DNA of 64,000 nucleotides, from contig NZ_JBGNYA010000002.1 of the NCBI RefSeq assembly GCF_041477585.1, positions 119,521-183,520 on the forward strand. The letters run 5' to 3'. Each line of letters starts with the position of its first letter. Position 1 is the first letter of the stretch. The notes below the pieces were generated by a model that saw only the letters and a program-made list of their open reading frames with translations, searched no databases and was not told the DNA's origin. The DNA comes from Halobellus sp. MBLA0158 (GTDB taxonomy: Archaea > Halobacteriota > Halobacteria > Halobacteriales > Haloferacaceae). Below are positions 43,748-52,098 of this stretch, piece after piece. Position numbers and translations under genes: made by a program.

Positions 43748-44293
43748 ATGGTCGTCGTCGAGGAGGTCACCAAACTGAGCGAGCGCCGTACCCAAACCTC
43801 GTCCGAGGTGTTTCCGGACGATGCGCTGGCGTCGATTCGGGAAGCCGTCGAGGCCGTCCCAGCAAGCGTCTTCGACGGCTCGACGAAACACACGGAGGTC
43901 GGCGGCTTCGATGCCGCGATCGCCGACAAGCTCTCGCAGTACGAGTACGAAGGGGACGCCGCCGGCGGCTACAACCCGAACTGCAAGCTCTGGTCGCATC
44001 AGGGGTTTCACTACAGCGTCGACCTCTACGACGCCGACGCCCGCATCGCAATCGAGGTCGAGAAGAGCGAGCGGAAGAACGTCAGCGATGACCTCCTCAA
44101 GTTCCAGAAGGGGTACCGCACCCAGAAGGACGGCCGGCCGAAGATCGAGTTCGGCTGTCTAGTGGTGCCGGTGAACTACCTTGGTCGGCATAACCTCTAC
44201 CAGCACAGCCTGACCAAGCTCGACTTCATGAAGGGCGTCCTGTTCATCGACGACGTCGCCGTCATCGGCTATCGAGACCCGCGACCGGACTGA
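43748..44293 (+). CDS. PD-(D/E)XK nuclease-like protein
   Basis: A 181-residue protein. The segment HYSVDLYDADARIAIEVEK has the Asp, 11-residue gap and E-x-E-K arrangement of PD-(D/E)XK nucleases, followed by a helix (SERKNVSDDLLKFQKG) and FGCLVVPVNY. The fold resembles restriction-endonuclease-type domains. No methyltransferase is nearby, so a restriction role is not supported; a mobile-element nuclease or repair role is possible. ATG 43748 was chosen because it starts the clear protein pattern. Confidence 0.6.
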   Translation: MVVVEEVTKLSERRTQTSSEVFPDDALASIREAVEAVPASVFDGSTKHTEVGGFDAAIADKLSQYEYEGDAAGGYNPNCKLWSHQGFHYSVDLYDADARIAIEVEKSERKNVSDDLLKFQKGYRTQKDGRPKIEFGCLVVPVNYLGRHNLYQHSLTKLDFMKGVLFIDDVAVIGYRDPRPD

Positions 44294-44366
44294 TACTGTC
44301 GGCCCTGACTGTTTATCTGCGCCAGGAGGCGTGCAGCGCGCAACAGCGGGCGCTGCCTGACCCATT

Positions 44367-44657
44367 ATGCCTGGTCCCGATCCGCACGACGACACGAGTC
44401 GCGACTACGAACGGTTCGAGAAAGAACAGCTCGCCCAGGACCGCGACGCCACCAGCGTCGACACAGCGGACATCGACGACACGACGGCCCAGAACCTGGT
44501 CAAGGACCTCATCGACACGGACGTCGTCACTCCGGTTCCTGAAGACCAAGTTCTGGTTCACGAGCCGAGCGGCACCGCGTTCGACTCGACAACGCAGTTG
44601 GCCGTCTTCCATCGTGGTTGGATGGCCGGCCGCGACGCCGACGCGGAGGCCGAGTGA
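44367..44657 (+). CDS. Hypothetical acidic protein
   Basis: A 96-residue protein, very acidic in the first half, ending with TTQLAVFHRGWMAGRDADAEAE. The family is one I know only from haloarchaeal plasmids and cannot name. Its last codon overlaps the next gene's ATG (GTGATG region), implying coupled translation. Confidence 0.55.
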   Translation: MPGPDPHDDTSRDYERFEKEQLAQDRDATSVDTADIDDTTAQNLVKDLIDTDVVTPVPEDQVLVHEPSGTAFDSTTQLAVFHRGWMAGRDADAEAE

Positions 44658-44983
44658 TGCAGCAGACGCTCACTGGCTGCGCGTTCTGCGACGCCCCGCC
44701 CGGCACCGAGACTGGCGAGGCCCACACCTGGGGGGAGGACGAACGGGTCACCCACCCGATCTGTGTCGACTGCGCGATTCAGACGCGGCCGGATCCCGAC
44801 GAGCGCGATCACGTCGCCTGTGACGGCTGTGGACTGGTCGTCGACACACTTGCGGCACTCACCCGGTTCCGGGTCGAACTGGGGCATCTGGAAGGCCCGA
44901 TACAGCTGTGCGCCCACTGTAGTCCGGGCGGACTCGCGACGTACTGGACGCGCGATCTCGATGAGCATCTCGTCACGGACTGA
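44657..44983 (+). CDS. Small zinc-ribbon protein
   Basis: A 108-residue protein with four Cys pairs: CAFCDAP, CVDCAIQ, CDGCGLV and CAHCSPG. These could bind two zinc ions. No other motif is visible. It may bind nucleic acid. Start at 44657 overlaps the preceding stop and avoids an arginine-rich false extension. Confidence 0.65.
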   Translation: MQQTLTGCAFCDAPPGTETGEAHTWGEDERVTHPICVDCAIQTRPDPDERDHVACDGCGLVVDTLAALTRFRVELGHLEGPIQLCAHCSPGGLATYWTRDLDEHLVTD

Positions 44984-45071
44984 CGCACCGAGCAGTCGTC
45001 GACACGAGTGGCACGGCGACCACGGCGGTAGGTCCACTATCTTCAACAGGTGAGGGCTCCTCAGTATACCT

Positions 45072-45425
45072 ATGGACTGCCCCGCGTGCGGGTCTCCCGT
45101 CACTCTCGAGGTCGGACCGGACCGGCCGCTTTCGACATCGCTGTCCGACGCCGTCCTCGCAGCGGAAGAGGACGAGCAGATCGAGGTGATCCGAGACTGT
45201 TGGGACTGCGGCTGGCACGAAACGCGGGCGCTTCGCATCGCATCGATCGACACGACCGCCGGCGACGAGACTGCCGTCGAGCGAGCCGCACTCATCGACG
45301 AGATCACCGATGAGCTCGCGGAGATCGATCAGGTCGCAACGCTCGAGGAGCTCCTTACAGAGGCCCGCCGGCAACGAAGAGCCGACCCAGTGACGACTGA
45401 TACGGACGGCAATGCCACTGAGTGA
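45072..45425 (+). CDS. Small zinc-finger protein
   Basis: A 117-residue protein starting MDCPACGSPV, with a second pair at CWDCGWHE. This makes one CxxC-x(~38)-CxxC zinc ribbon, followed by a helical acidic C-terminus. Its role is unknown, and it lies in a run of small accessory genes. Confidence 0.6.
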   Translation: MDCPACGSPVTLEVGPDRPLSTSLSDAVLAAEEDEQIEVIRDCWDCGWHETRALRIASIDTTAGDETAVERAALIDEITDELAEIDQVATLEELLTEARRQRRADPVTTDTDGNATE

Positions 45426-45431
45426 CTGGAT

Positions 45432-45761
45432 ATGTCTGATACAGAGCCCCGCTATGACGTTCGTGAGCAAACCGGGGATCCTGACCACGCATCGGTCGAC
45501 GATGTGATCGACCTCGTGGTCCACCGGGCGCAGAACCCGCGAACGGAGCACGAGGATACCCATTTCGACAGGACGATGGCGACCGTTATCGATACCTACG
45601 GGACTGATCCCGTCCGCACAGTCATCCACCGTATCCTCGTCGACAACGAACCGTTCCGAACCGCCACGAACGGTCTTGAGATGCGTAATGTCGACGGCGT
45701 TCGGATTGGGACGGCCGCCAGCTGGTTCCTCGAGGAGCTGAACGCACAGGACGACGGCTGA
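45432..45761 (+). CDS. Hypothetical protein
   Basis: A 109-residue acidic, mostly helical protein (ASVDDVIDLVVHRAQNP, VRTVIHRILVDNEPF). It follows the zinc-finger gene by six bases, so the two are probably cotranscribed. No family was recognised. Confidence 0.55.
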   Translation: MSDTEPRYDVREQTGDPDHASVDDVIDLVVHRAQNPRTEHEDTHFDRTMATVIDTYGTDPVRTVIHRILVDNEPFRTATNGLEMRNVDGVRIGTAASWFLEELNAQDDG

Positions 45762-45790
45762 GACTGGCGGGACGGTCCCGTCAGGGCCCA

Positions 45791-45850
45791 ATGTGCAAGC
45801 TCTGTGCAAACGCCGAAACGGTTATCACTCTATGTGCAGAACTTGCACAT
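45791..45850 (+). promoter_or_regulatory. Operator/promoter of the VapBC-like pair
   Basis: TGTGCA and TGCACA (45832-45837, 45844-45849) form a palindrome directly before the antitoxin ATG. Two more TGTGCAA half sites lie at 45792 and 45803, and the outer ATGTGCAAG/CTTGCACAT arms also match. TTATCAC at about 45822 could be the TATA box. The palindrome would cover the transcription start, fitting autorepression. Confidence 0.6.
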
Positions 45851-45853
45851 AGA

Positions 45854-46222
45854 ATGAGCGCTAGTGATGATCCGCGACGGGTCCATTTCCAGTCGCCGGA
45901 GTATCTCGTCGACCGGCTGGATGCAATCGCGGAGCTCTTCGACAAGGATCGGACGGATCTGCTTGTCGAGGCGATTCGCGAGTACATCGAAGACACCGCC
46001 GACAGCGAGACGTTCCAAGAACTCGTCGCGACGAAGTACTACAACGACCAGCTTGAGTTCGAGACGGTCAAGCAGCTAGTCGGCGCCGAGACCGCCCAAC
46101 GCCTCCGGCTTCTCAAAGCGGATCTCGAGGATGAACCACTCGATCTCGCTGCCCCCGACGACATCGACGTCTACGATGGCGACGCGACGGCGGTCGAGAC
46201 CGCAGCCGACGACGAGCAATGA
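45854..46222 (+). CDS. RHH antitoxin-like regulator (VapB-like)
   Basis: A 122-residue protein. Residues about 5-45 (RRVHFQSPEYLVDRLDAIAELFDKDRTDLLVEAIREYI) are a ribbon-helix-helix DNA-binding domain, and the acidic C-terminus would bind the toxin. It overlaps the PIN gene by four bases. ATG 45854 was chosen because the RHH strand starts right after it and the operator palindrome ends four bases before. Confidence 0.75.
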   Translation: MSASDDPRRVHFQSPEYLVDRLDAIAELFDKDRTDLLVEAIREYIEDTADSETFQELVATKYYNDQLEFETVKQLVGAETAQRLRLLKADLEDEPLDLAAPDDIDVYDGDATAVETAADDEQ

Positions 46223-46788
46223 GCGGCCGGCGACTGCGAACGGTCGTCGCCGACACCAGCGCGCTCGTCAGTCTCGCGGTTCCCCGCGCTGACGCGGCCG
46301 TCGACACTAACACTCCGGACCCGTTTCAGTATCTACTCACGTCGTGTGACGTATTCGTACCACCAGAAGTGGTCGCGGAACTCGGTGACATCACGCAGTA
46401 TCAAGACATCCACGCCGCGGCTGCGAACAACGTCCTCGCGGCCCGTAGCCACTACACGGTTGACGACCCCTACAAGCGTGAGGATACACCGGACTCCCGA
46501 CCGACGTTCGGGCTCGACGACGGCGAAACCGACGGGATCGTCCTTGCGAACGCGCTCGGGGTCGATGGGTTTCTCACCGACGAGTTCGGCGGGACGAACT
46601 TCCCACTCATCCACGCCGTACTCCAGGGGCCACGGATCGTCCCGACGCCGCGGCTCATCGTCGACTACGCTCGGAACGGACATCTGAGCCCCGAAGAGGC
46701 GCGAACGCTGATCACGACGATTAGCCCGCATCGGAGCTGGGAGAACAGTCCGTACGTCACACAATTGCTCCGCCGTCTCGACGAGTAA
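46219..46788 (+). CDS. PIN-domain toxin-like nuclease (VapC-like)
   Basis: A 189-residue PIN domain. The acidic residues appear in VVADTSALVSL (first Asp), PEVVAELGD (Glu), GLDDGETDGIVLAN and GFLTDEFG. PIN toxins cut RNA, often tRNA or rRNA. The overlap with the RHH gene and the shared operator make this a VapBC-type toxin-antitoxin system. It is longer than typical VapC (about 130 residues) because of an insertion near residues 70-95. Confidence 0.78.
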   Translation: MSGRRLRTVVADTSALVSLAVPRADAAVDTNTPDPFQYLLTSCDVFVPPEVVAELGDITQYQDIHAAAANNVLAARSHYTVDDPYKREDTPDSRPTFGLDDGETDGIVLANALGVDGFLTDEFGGTNFPLIHAVLQGPRIVPTPRLIVDYARNGHLSPEEARTLITTISPHRSWENSPYVTQLLRRLDE

Positions 46789-47389
46789 CCGGTCTCCGAA
46801 TGGCGATGCCGAACACCTAGCGCCGGCGACGACACTCGAAAGCCCTCGGCCGCTCGGCATCCCGCGACCACCGCTGCGCGCCTCGTGCCTGCGGTGCTTG
46901 CGGGGTCGGGGGACGACCGAGACGGCCTCGCCCTTTCTGAGTCCGCCAGGACGGTAGCTGGGTCGCCGAGTGTCGCGGCCGGTTGGACAGGTGTGTACGT
47001 CACGGCCCGCCCCGCTCGCCGCTGCCGCCCTCCGCGTCGCTCGCGACCGACCATTCCGGGCTGCCTGCCTGCAGTAGCGGGCGGGCTGCCGGGCTAAAAT
47101 GAATGTGCCCTCGACGCCAGCGGGAAAGCGCGGGGGGTTGCGCGGCGTGGCTGCTCACCCCCCACGCTTTCTCCGCTGGCCGCTCGCTCCGGGCGGGTCG
47201 GCGCGCGGTGCTGGTTGGGGTCGCCGCACTCGGGCGCGCTCTCGCTCGCGCCCGGCAGGGCGCTCGCGAAGGCGCGAGCGAGAGCGCGCAGTCGGTGCTA
47301 TCGGACGTCGACATCGTCGGAAAACCGCGATGTTAGGGGCATCGCGGTGGCGGCGCGCAAGCGCCTTCAACGGTACAAGGAGTGTACCA
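46789..47389. other. Gene-free GC-rich region before the RPA-like gene
   Basis: About 600 very GC-rich bases. Frames here are long only because stop codons are rare, and none has acidic haloarchaeal composition. The region contains the long perfect hairpin at 47234-47289 and many short gcgc/ctcg repeats. It could be a long untranslated leader or a cis site of the element. Confidence 0.5.
47234..47289. repeat. Perfect 19-bp inverted repeat (hairpin)
   Basis: The left arm 47234-47252 starts GCGCGCTCTCGC; the right arm 47271-47289 is its exact reverse complement, with an 18-base loop. It lies 100 bases before the RPA-like gene. The stem is nearly all GC and would be extremely stable. Confidence 0.85.
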
Positions 47390-48250
47390 ATGTCTAGTAA
47401 CAACTCGAGTCGCAAGGTCGTTACGGTGGATGAACAGGCATTCGAACGAACCGAAGACGCCGGCGTCGACGAGGACGGCTTCGAAGTCGTCGACGACCAG
47501 CCGGAGTTCCGGGCGACGGTCCAGCAGGAAACGCAGGCGAAGGTGGATTCCAACCACCCAGACGGCATCGTCCAGGACTTCTCGCACCTGCCCCTCGCGC
47601 AGGAAGAGAAGATTCGCGCCCGGGAAGCCGAACTGGAGCACATCAGCGCCCAGGCGGAACTCGGTACCCAGAAGGGCCGGGCGAAGCGGACCCGCGAGGT
47701 CGTCACCGAACGGCGGCAGCGCAAGCGGGAGGAACGCACCCCCGAACGGACGGATCCGCGTGAACGTCTCTCCCGAATGGAGCTGGCGAAGGTAAATCAG
47801 GAAGCAGACCGGATGGCACAGCGGCTTCGCACCGGTCATAGTCGGGCGGCCGTTTCGCGGGCGCTCGCAAAGCGGGTCGCCAAGGGGCAGGACATCACCA
47901 AAGCAGTGTTCGACACGATGGACGCGCTCAAGGCGGCCCCCGGCGCCATCTGCCCGATCGAGGACGTCCCGGACGTGCAGACGGATGAGGTGAGCATCGA
48001 AGGTGAAATCGTCCAGCTCTGGGATGCTTCCAGCCCCAAGATCGCTCAAGTGGGCTTGGTCGCGGACGATACTGGGAAAATCAAGTTCACCTCGTGGAAG
48101 GCCAGCGAGCCCGCCTTCGTCCAGGAAGGTGACACCGTCCGGATGCGGGCTGTCAAGAAGAACTGGTACGAAGGACGGTGCTCACTCGCCGTGACCTACG
48201 ACAGTATGATCGTCTTCCCAGAGCGCGACCGCCGCTGGTGGGAAGAGTAG
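47390..48250 (+). CDS. RPA/SSB-like protein with OB fold
   Basis: A 286-residue protein. The first 180 residues are charged and helical (LSRMELAKVNQEADRMAQRLRTGHSRAAVSRALAKR). The C-terminal domain at about 195-285 has an OB-fold pattern: VSIEGEIVQLWDASSPKIAQVGLVADDTGKIKFTSWKAS, then VQEGDTVRMRAVKK. This matches haloarchaeal RPA-type single-strand DNA-binding proteins. ATG 47390 was chosen because the long frame upstream is GC-rich noise. It may protect transferred or replicating DNA of the element. Confidence 0.75.
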   Translation: MSSNNSSRKVVTVDEQAFERTEDAGVDEDGFEVVDDQPEFRATVQQETQAKVDSNHPDGIVQDFSHLPLAQEEKIRAREAELEHISAQAELGTQKGRAKRTREVVTERRQRKREERTPERTDPRERLSRMELAKVNQEADRMAQRLRTGHSRAAVSRALAKRVAKGQDITKAVFDTMDALKAAPGAICPIEDVPDVQTDEVSIEGEIVQLWDASSPKIAQVGLVADDTGKIKFTSWKASEPAFVQEGDTVRMRAVKKNWYEGRCSLAVTYDSMIVFPERDRRWWEE

Positions 48251-48944
48251 GGGGCTAAGTGCCCTCTTTTTCTGGTGAGTGCCGGACCGGCCCAAACCCC
48301 ACCGCCCCACCCACCGCTCCGTGCTCGCTCCCTGCGGTCGCTGCGCGCGCAGCCACAACCTCGGCAGGGGCCGTAATCTGTACGTCCACCCCATACGCGT
48401 CTTGACATATTGATCGATTCCAAGTGTGTTCTGGACTGCAAGCGAGTACACCTTTCAATCAGTGCTACTACCAGCTGCGGGAGCGGTTTGTCAGCCGGCA
48501 GCTATATTTCCGATAACTGTCTTCAGCGCTGGGTGGCAAGGACACCACCTTCCTACCCCACTATGACCGAAAATACGAAAACCTGCCTGTAAACGGTATC
48601 TCATTCGCCTCCACGAAACCCATCGAACGACTGATTTCCTAGTCGTCGAGGCACAGCGATTGCTCTGAATGCTTAGAAAGACTTGCTGCCCACGCCCCGT
48701 GCTTGAAAGCCTTATCTGTAGGAAAATCAGCCCTATAGGACCCAATAGCCGTGTTATCACTTTCACTCTGTTTCGCGAGTGTTTAACTATCAAGCAACCG
48801 TACCTATCCATGTCTCCCATCAGAACACATCTGGAGATAGAGTACAGATGATTCCGGACGACATTATACACCTCGTGGATGGTGCCATCCTCAGTCGAGT
48901 CGTGACTACACCACACCTACCGAACTTAATGAGGAATCGCTAAA
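48251..48944. other. Gene-free region before the CBASS cluster
   Basis: About 690 bases. The first 130 are GC-rich; the rest is AT-richer and changes toward the base composition of the CBASS genes. A minus-strand frame at 48491-48916 is Cys/Arg-rich and unconvincing. ATTATACA at 48863-48870 is a possible promoter for the CBASS genes. The GC shift may mark the edge of an inserted defence cassette. Confidence 0.45.
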
Positions 48945-49886
48945 ATGCCGATTCCTGAAAGCAAATTTAATGACTGGCACGGTACCGGGGCTGACAAGGG
49001 GTCGGCTGATGCACGGGATAAAACTCGCCGTGCTCTAATGAGCGAACGCTCCCCTCTGGAACAAGCGGACGAAGACTACGAGGTCTATTTACAGGGTTCA
49101 TATGCAAACACAACACACACACGAGGGTCGAGCGACGTAGACGTCGTCGCGAAAATCACGTCTGCATGGCGCTCCGATCTTGAGGAACTCAGTGAAGAGG
49201 AGGAGGAACGATACGATGAGGATCATGATGATGCCGATTATGATCATCGTGATTTCTACGATGATGTGCTGAAGGCACTCAGGATCAAGTTTGGTCGTTC
49301 GGCTGTTACTCCCGGTAATAAGGCAATCAAGATCGACAAGGACGAAACATCACTACTTGACGTCGACGTTGATGTGGTCGCGTGCGGTGAGTACCGTGTC
49401 TACCGGACATATCCCGAAGGCGGCGACGACAACGCAGAAATCGACAAGGGGATACACTTTATGCCGCAGAACGGCGACAATCGTATAATCAACTTTCCCA
49501 AGATCCATCGTGAGAACGGACGGGATATGCACTCAAACTACAAAGAGACGGTCCGTATATTCAAGAACGCACGGTATTACTACAACAACCACTTCGATAC
49601 GCTTTGGACGATTGATGCTCACTCGTACGGAATCGAGTGTCTCATATACAACGTTCCTGAGAACATCCTAAAGCGAACCAGTCGATCAGACCGGTTCGAC
49701 GAAATTCTCACCCACTTAGAAGACGCGGACTTCTCAAGCTTCGATCAGGTTTCCGAGATGGAGCCTTTATTTGGAGATAGCAACACTCAATGGAGTACTG
49801 ATGAGGCAGATGAACTCATAAACCGCCTCCGAGAAATGTGGGAAGACTGGTACGACAAGAGGAAAAATGCACAACTTTTCCACTGA
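48945..49886 (+). CDS. CBASS cyclic-nucleotide synthase, CD-NTase (copy 1)
   Basis: A 313-residue cGAS/DncV-like nucleotidyltransferase. Gly51-Ser52 and Asp64-x-Asp66 appear in QGSYANTTHTRGSSDVDVV, and the third metal-binding Asp lies in LLDVDVDVVAC at about 139-143. Later blocks are INFPKIHRENG, VRIFKNARYYY and EPLFGDSNTQW. On phage detection CD-NTases make cyclic di- or trinucleotides that activate an effector. The effector is the next gene, overlapping by 20 bases. GAGGA at 48931-48935 is a well-placed ribosome site. It is clearly homologous to the copy at 51142-52038. Confidence 0.85.
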   Translation: MPIPESKFNDWHGTGADKGSADARDKTRRALMSERSPLEQADEDYEVYLQGSYANTTHTRGSSDVDVVAKITSAWRSDLEELSEEEEERYDEDHDDADYDHRDFYDDVLKALRIKFGRSAVTPGNKAIKIDKDETSLLDVDVDVVACGEYRVYRTYPEGGDDNAEIDKGIHFMPQNGDNRIINFPKIHRENGRDMHSNYKETVRIFKNARYYYNNHFDTLWTIDAHSYGIECLIYNVPENILKRTSRSDRFDEILTHLEDADFSSFDQVSEMEPLFGDSNTQWSTDEADELINRLREMWEDWYDKRKNAQLFH

Positions 49887-50484
49887 CCAAGCGAACCGGC
49901 ATCAGCGGTATATTCTAATTGGTATCCTTACTGCTGTAATCTATCTGGGCGGAATCAGTGTTTTTGGTCCTATAGTCGGGTTCTCGTTGGGTATTGTCTC
50001 GTCATTACTATACATCGGATTCACAAGGTACCTCTGGAAATGGGAGTGGTTACACGATAAGGGGCTGGTCGCTGTTCCAAACTTGAATGGTTCATGGGAA
50101 GGATATCTATACACGTCCGCCGACGCGAATCTCATTCCCGACGAACAAATTGTTGACGAGGGACGTCAGATTGAGGGGCTAACAAAACAAGAAACCAGTA
50201 TTGAGATTAATCAGACGTGGGATAAGATACGTGTATCTTTGAATGGACCAGAGTCGCCCTCGCATAGCCGAGCAGCGACGATTCTAGTTAAAGAAAAGGC
50301 TTGGCCGACACTCTCGTATAACTACTGGAATGATGGGAGTACCACCAACGAGGAGCTTGATCCACATTACGGGACTGCTATCTTGGAATACGATGAGGGT
50401 CAAGACAAACTTGAAGGCAAGTACTACAACCGACCGGACCAGCGAGGAACCTATGGAATACTGGAACTGTATAGAGTGAACTGA
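49867..50484 (+). CDS. cap15: Cap15-like CBASS effector (copy 1)
   Basis: A 205-residue protein with two adjacent membrane helices (about residues 15-56) and then a beta-rich domain: VPNLNGSWEGYLY, IEINQTWDKIRVSL, WPTLSYNYW, HYGTAILEY, LEGKYYN. This is the Cap15 layout, in which a beta-barrel binds the cyclic dinucleotide and the helices oligomerise to disrupt the membrane. It directly follows a CD-NTase gene. The neighbouring convergent copy at 50489-51136 shares the same blocks and even the start (MH-x2-STD-x3-R). Confidence 0.8.
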   Translation: MHNFSTDQANRHQRYILIGILTAVIYLGGISVFGPIVGFSLGIVSSLLYIGFTRYLWKWEWLHDKGLVAVPNLNGSWEGYLYTSADANLIPDEQIVDEGRQIEGLTKQETSIEINQTWDKIRVSLNGPESPSHSRAATILVKEKAWPTLSYNYWNDGSTTNEELDPHYGTAILEYDEGQDKLEGKYYNRPDQRGTYGILELYRVN

Positions 50485-50488
50485 GCAG

Positions 50489-51136
50489 TCAGTCCGATTT
50501 CACGAAGTACATTTCTCCATAGTTCTCACGGCCAGGACCTGTGTAATAGAACCCCTCTAGTACTGTTTCGTCAGAGTCTGTTTTTAAAGCTAAGTCAGCG
50601 GTTCCGTAGTGTCTTGTCATCGAAGAGGCTGAATCTGGGTCTGGATCGTTCTCATACTGGTAGTTGAGGCTCGGCCAACGCCCATCTTCAGTCAGTACGG
50701 TTGCGCCAGTACTGTCTGACTCGGAATTATCGGTCTCCAGGTGGATACTAATTTTCCGCCATGTCTGGGTGATTTGCAGTGTCGCAGCGACCCGCTGCAT
50801 TTCCGCATTCGGGTCGTTCGACGCGTGAAGCGCATCATCCGGAATGACTCCTTCATACGAGGTTTTTACGTATCCCGTCCACTCGCCGTTGAAATCAGGA
50901 ACCTTTGACGCTCCTGTTGCGCGGGCGATTCCGGTCTTCCAGATGAACCGACTGAATGTCGCTGTAAGGAGGGTGAATCCCACACCCCATGAGATCGTAA
51001 TGCCTGCGACTGCGGGTATTACTGCACTAAGCGTTGTTGAAAGCCATCCCACGGCAAGGGCGGCTGCATAGGCTGCGAATCCAAGAATACCGTATACAGT
51101 CGGCCTATTGTCGTTATCCGTTGAGTAGGTATGCAT
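50489..51136 (-). CDS. cap15: Cap15-like CBASS effector (copy 2)
   Basis: A 215-residue paralogue of the preceding gene: two membrane helices in residues 13-60, then VPDFNGEWTGYVKTS, LQITQTWRKISIHL, WPSLNYQYE, HYGTADLAL and LEGFYYT. Its stop lies four bases from the stop of copy 1, so the two operons meet tail to tail. It follows its CD-NTase by five bases. The sequences have diverged enough that the pair may respond to different nucleotides, which is inference. Confidence 0.8.
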   Translation of the reverse strand: MHTYSTDNDNRPTVYGILGFAAYAAALAVGWLSTTLSAVIPAVAGITISWGVGFTLLTATFSRFIWKTGIARATGASKVPDFNGEWTGYVKTSYEGVIPDDALHASNDPNAEMQRVAATLQITQTWRKISIHLETDNSESDSTGATVLTEDGRWPSLNYQYENDPDPDSASSMTRHYGTADLALKTDSDETVLEGFYYTGPGRENYGEMYFVKSD

Positions 51137-51141
51137 CGCTA

Positions 51142-52038
51142 CTAATCCTCTTCATAGAAGCGTCTGGCCTCTGTGATGAACGCTCTGGCGTGTTCGACAT
51201 CCCACTGGGTCGTCTCGTCACCAAACAACGGTTGCATCCCATGCTGTACGGTATAGTCAGGGAATCCTTCTTCGGCGTCGGCTTCGAGTTCGTCGAGAAT
51301 TCCTTCAACTCGATCGCGAATATCATCCTTTGCTATTGTAGCAGTCTCAACGTTTGAGAGGAGGCACTCGATGAAGTATGACGCCGCGTTTTCCTTCTCA
51401 ATAGCGCCATTCTCTGCGAGTGTATTCCTGAAGTTCTTGAAAATACGAATCGTTGGTTTGTAATTTCCGTTTGTATATTCGTTATACCTAGTGCCCATAA
51501 TTCGATGACGGCGTGGGAAATTGATGATCTTCGTCCCCTCTGGAGTCCAGAATACAATTCCTTTCATATGGTTTCCTGGCTGGCGTGACCAAAATCGTCG
51601 ATACTGGAGACAAGGAACGACATCGGCCCCAAGGGGCAACTCATCACTATCCACTTCTATTGCCTTCTCACCACGTTCGACGTTGCGTGTCCCATATTGG
51701 GCTTGAAGGGTTCGATACACGCCTTCGGCATGCTCCTCGAACATCTGCTGTGGATTTCGATCGGGGGCATGGCTGACAGCGTGATCAGGGACATGTGAGA
51801 AATCCCCGTGGAAGGTGTCCGTCCGAATAACAAGGATGTCTACGTCACCAGAATTGTACACCATAGTCGTGTTCCGGTACGAACCTTGGAGGAGGGTAGC
51901 GAATTCTAACCCATCACTGACACCCTGGAGTCCGCCTTCTTCAAGATCATCCCGGAGTTCGCGATTAGTATCTCGGGCTTCTTCTTGATTCGCAGTTTCC
52001 GAGTGTGTCCAACGGTTAAGTTTTGCACGAGATATCAT
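51142..52038 (-). CDS. CBASS cyclic-nucleotide synthase, CD-NTase (copy 2)
   Basis: A 298-residue CD-NTase. Gly52-Ser53 and Asp65-x-Asp67 lie in QGSYRNTTMVYNSGDVDILV, and the third Asp139 in LGADVVPC. Shared blocks with copy 1 include INFPRRHRIMG, IRIFKNFRN and QPLFGDETTQW. A TATA-like TATGATAA lies 28 bases upstream (52063-52070), so it may have its own promoter even though the QueC-like gene ends only 60 bases before it on the same strand. Confidence 0.85.
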   Translation of the reverse strand: MISRAKLNRWTHSETANQEEARDTNRELRDDLEEGGLQGVSDGLEFATLLQGSYRNTTMVYNSGDVDILVIRTDTFHGDFSHVPDHAVSHAPDRNPQQMFEEHAEGVYRTLQAQYGTRNVERGEKAIEVDSDELPLGADVVPCLQYRRFWSRQPGNHMKGIVFWTPEGTKIINFPRRHRIMGTRYNEYTNGNYKPTIRIFKNFRNTLAENGAIEKENAASYFIECLLSNVETATIAKDDIRDRVEGILDELEADAEEGFPDYTVQHGMQPLFGDETTQWDVEHARAFITEARRFYEED

Positions 52039-52062
52039 TGTGTAGCCAGATGTGCCTAGATG

Positions 52063-52070
52063 TTATCATA
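52063..52070 (-). promoter_or_regulatory. Possible TATA box for CD-NTase copy 2
   Basis: TATGATAA on the minus strand, centred 28 bases before the ATG at 52038. It is a weak match, but the spacing is right for a leaderless start. Confidence 0.35.
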
Positions 52071-52098
52071 CTCCCGAATATCCGCCAACAATAGTGAA

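Noticed and set aside
46885..47389. Frames through the GC-rich region joined to the RPA-like gene
   Set aside because: They are open only because stops are rare at high GC; the acidic protein pattern starts at the ATG at 47390.
48491..48916. A 141-residue minus-strand frame upstream of CBASS
   Set aside because: Cys/Arg/Trp-rich with no domain pattern; it overlaps the likely CBASS promoter region.
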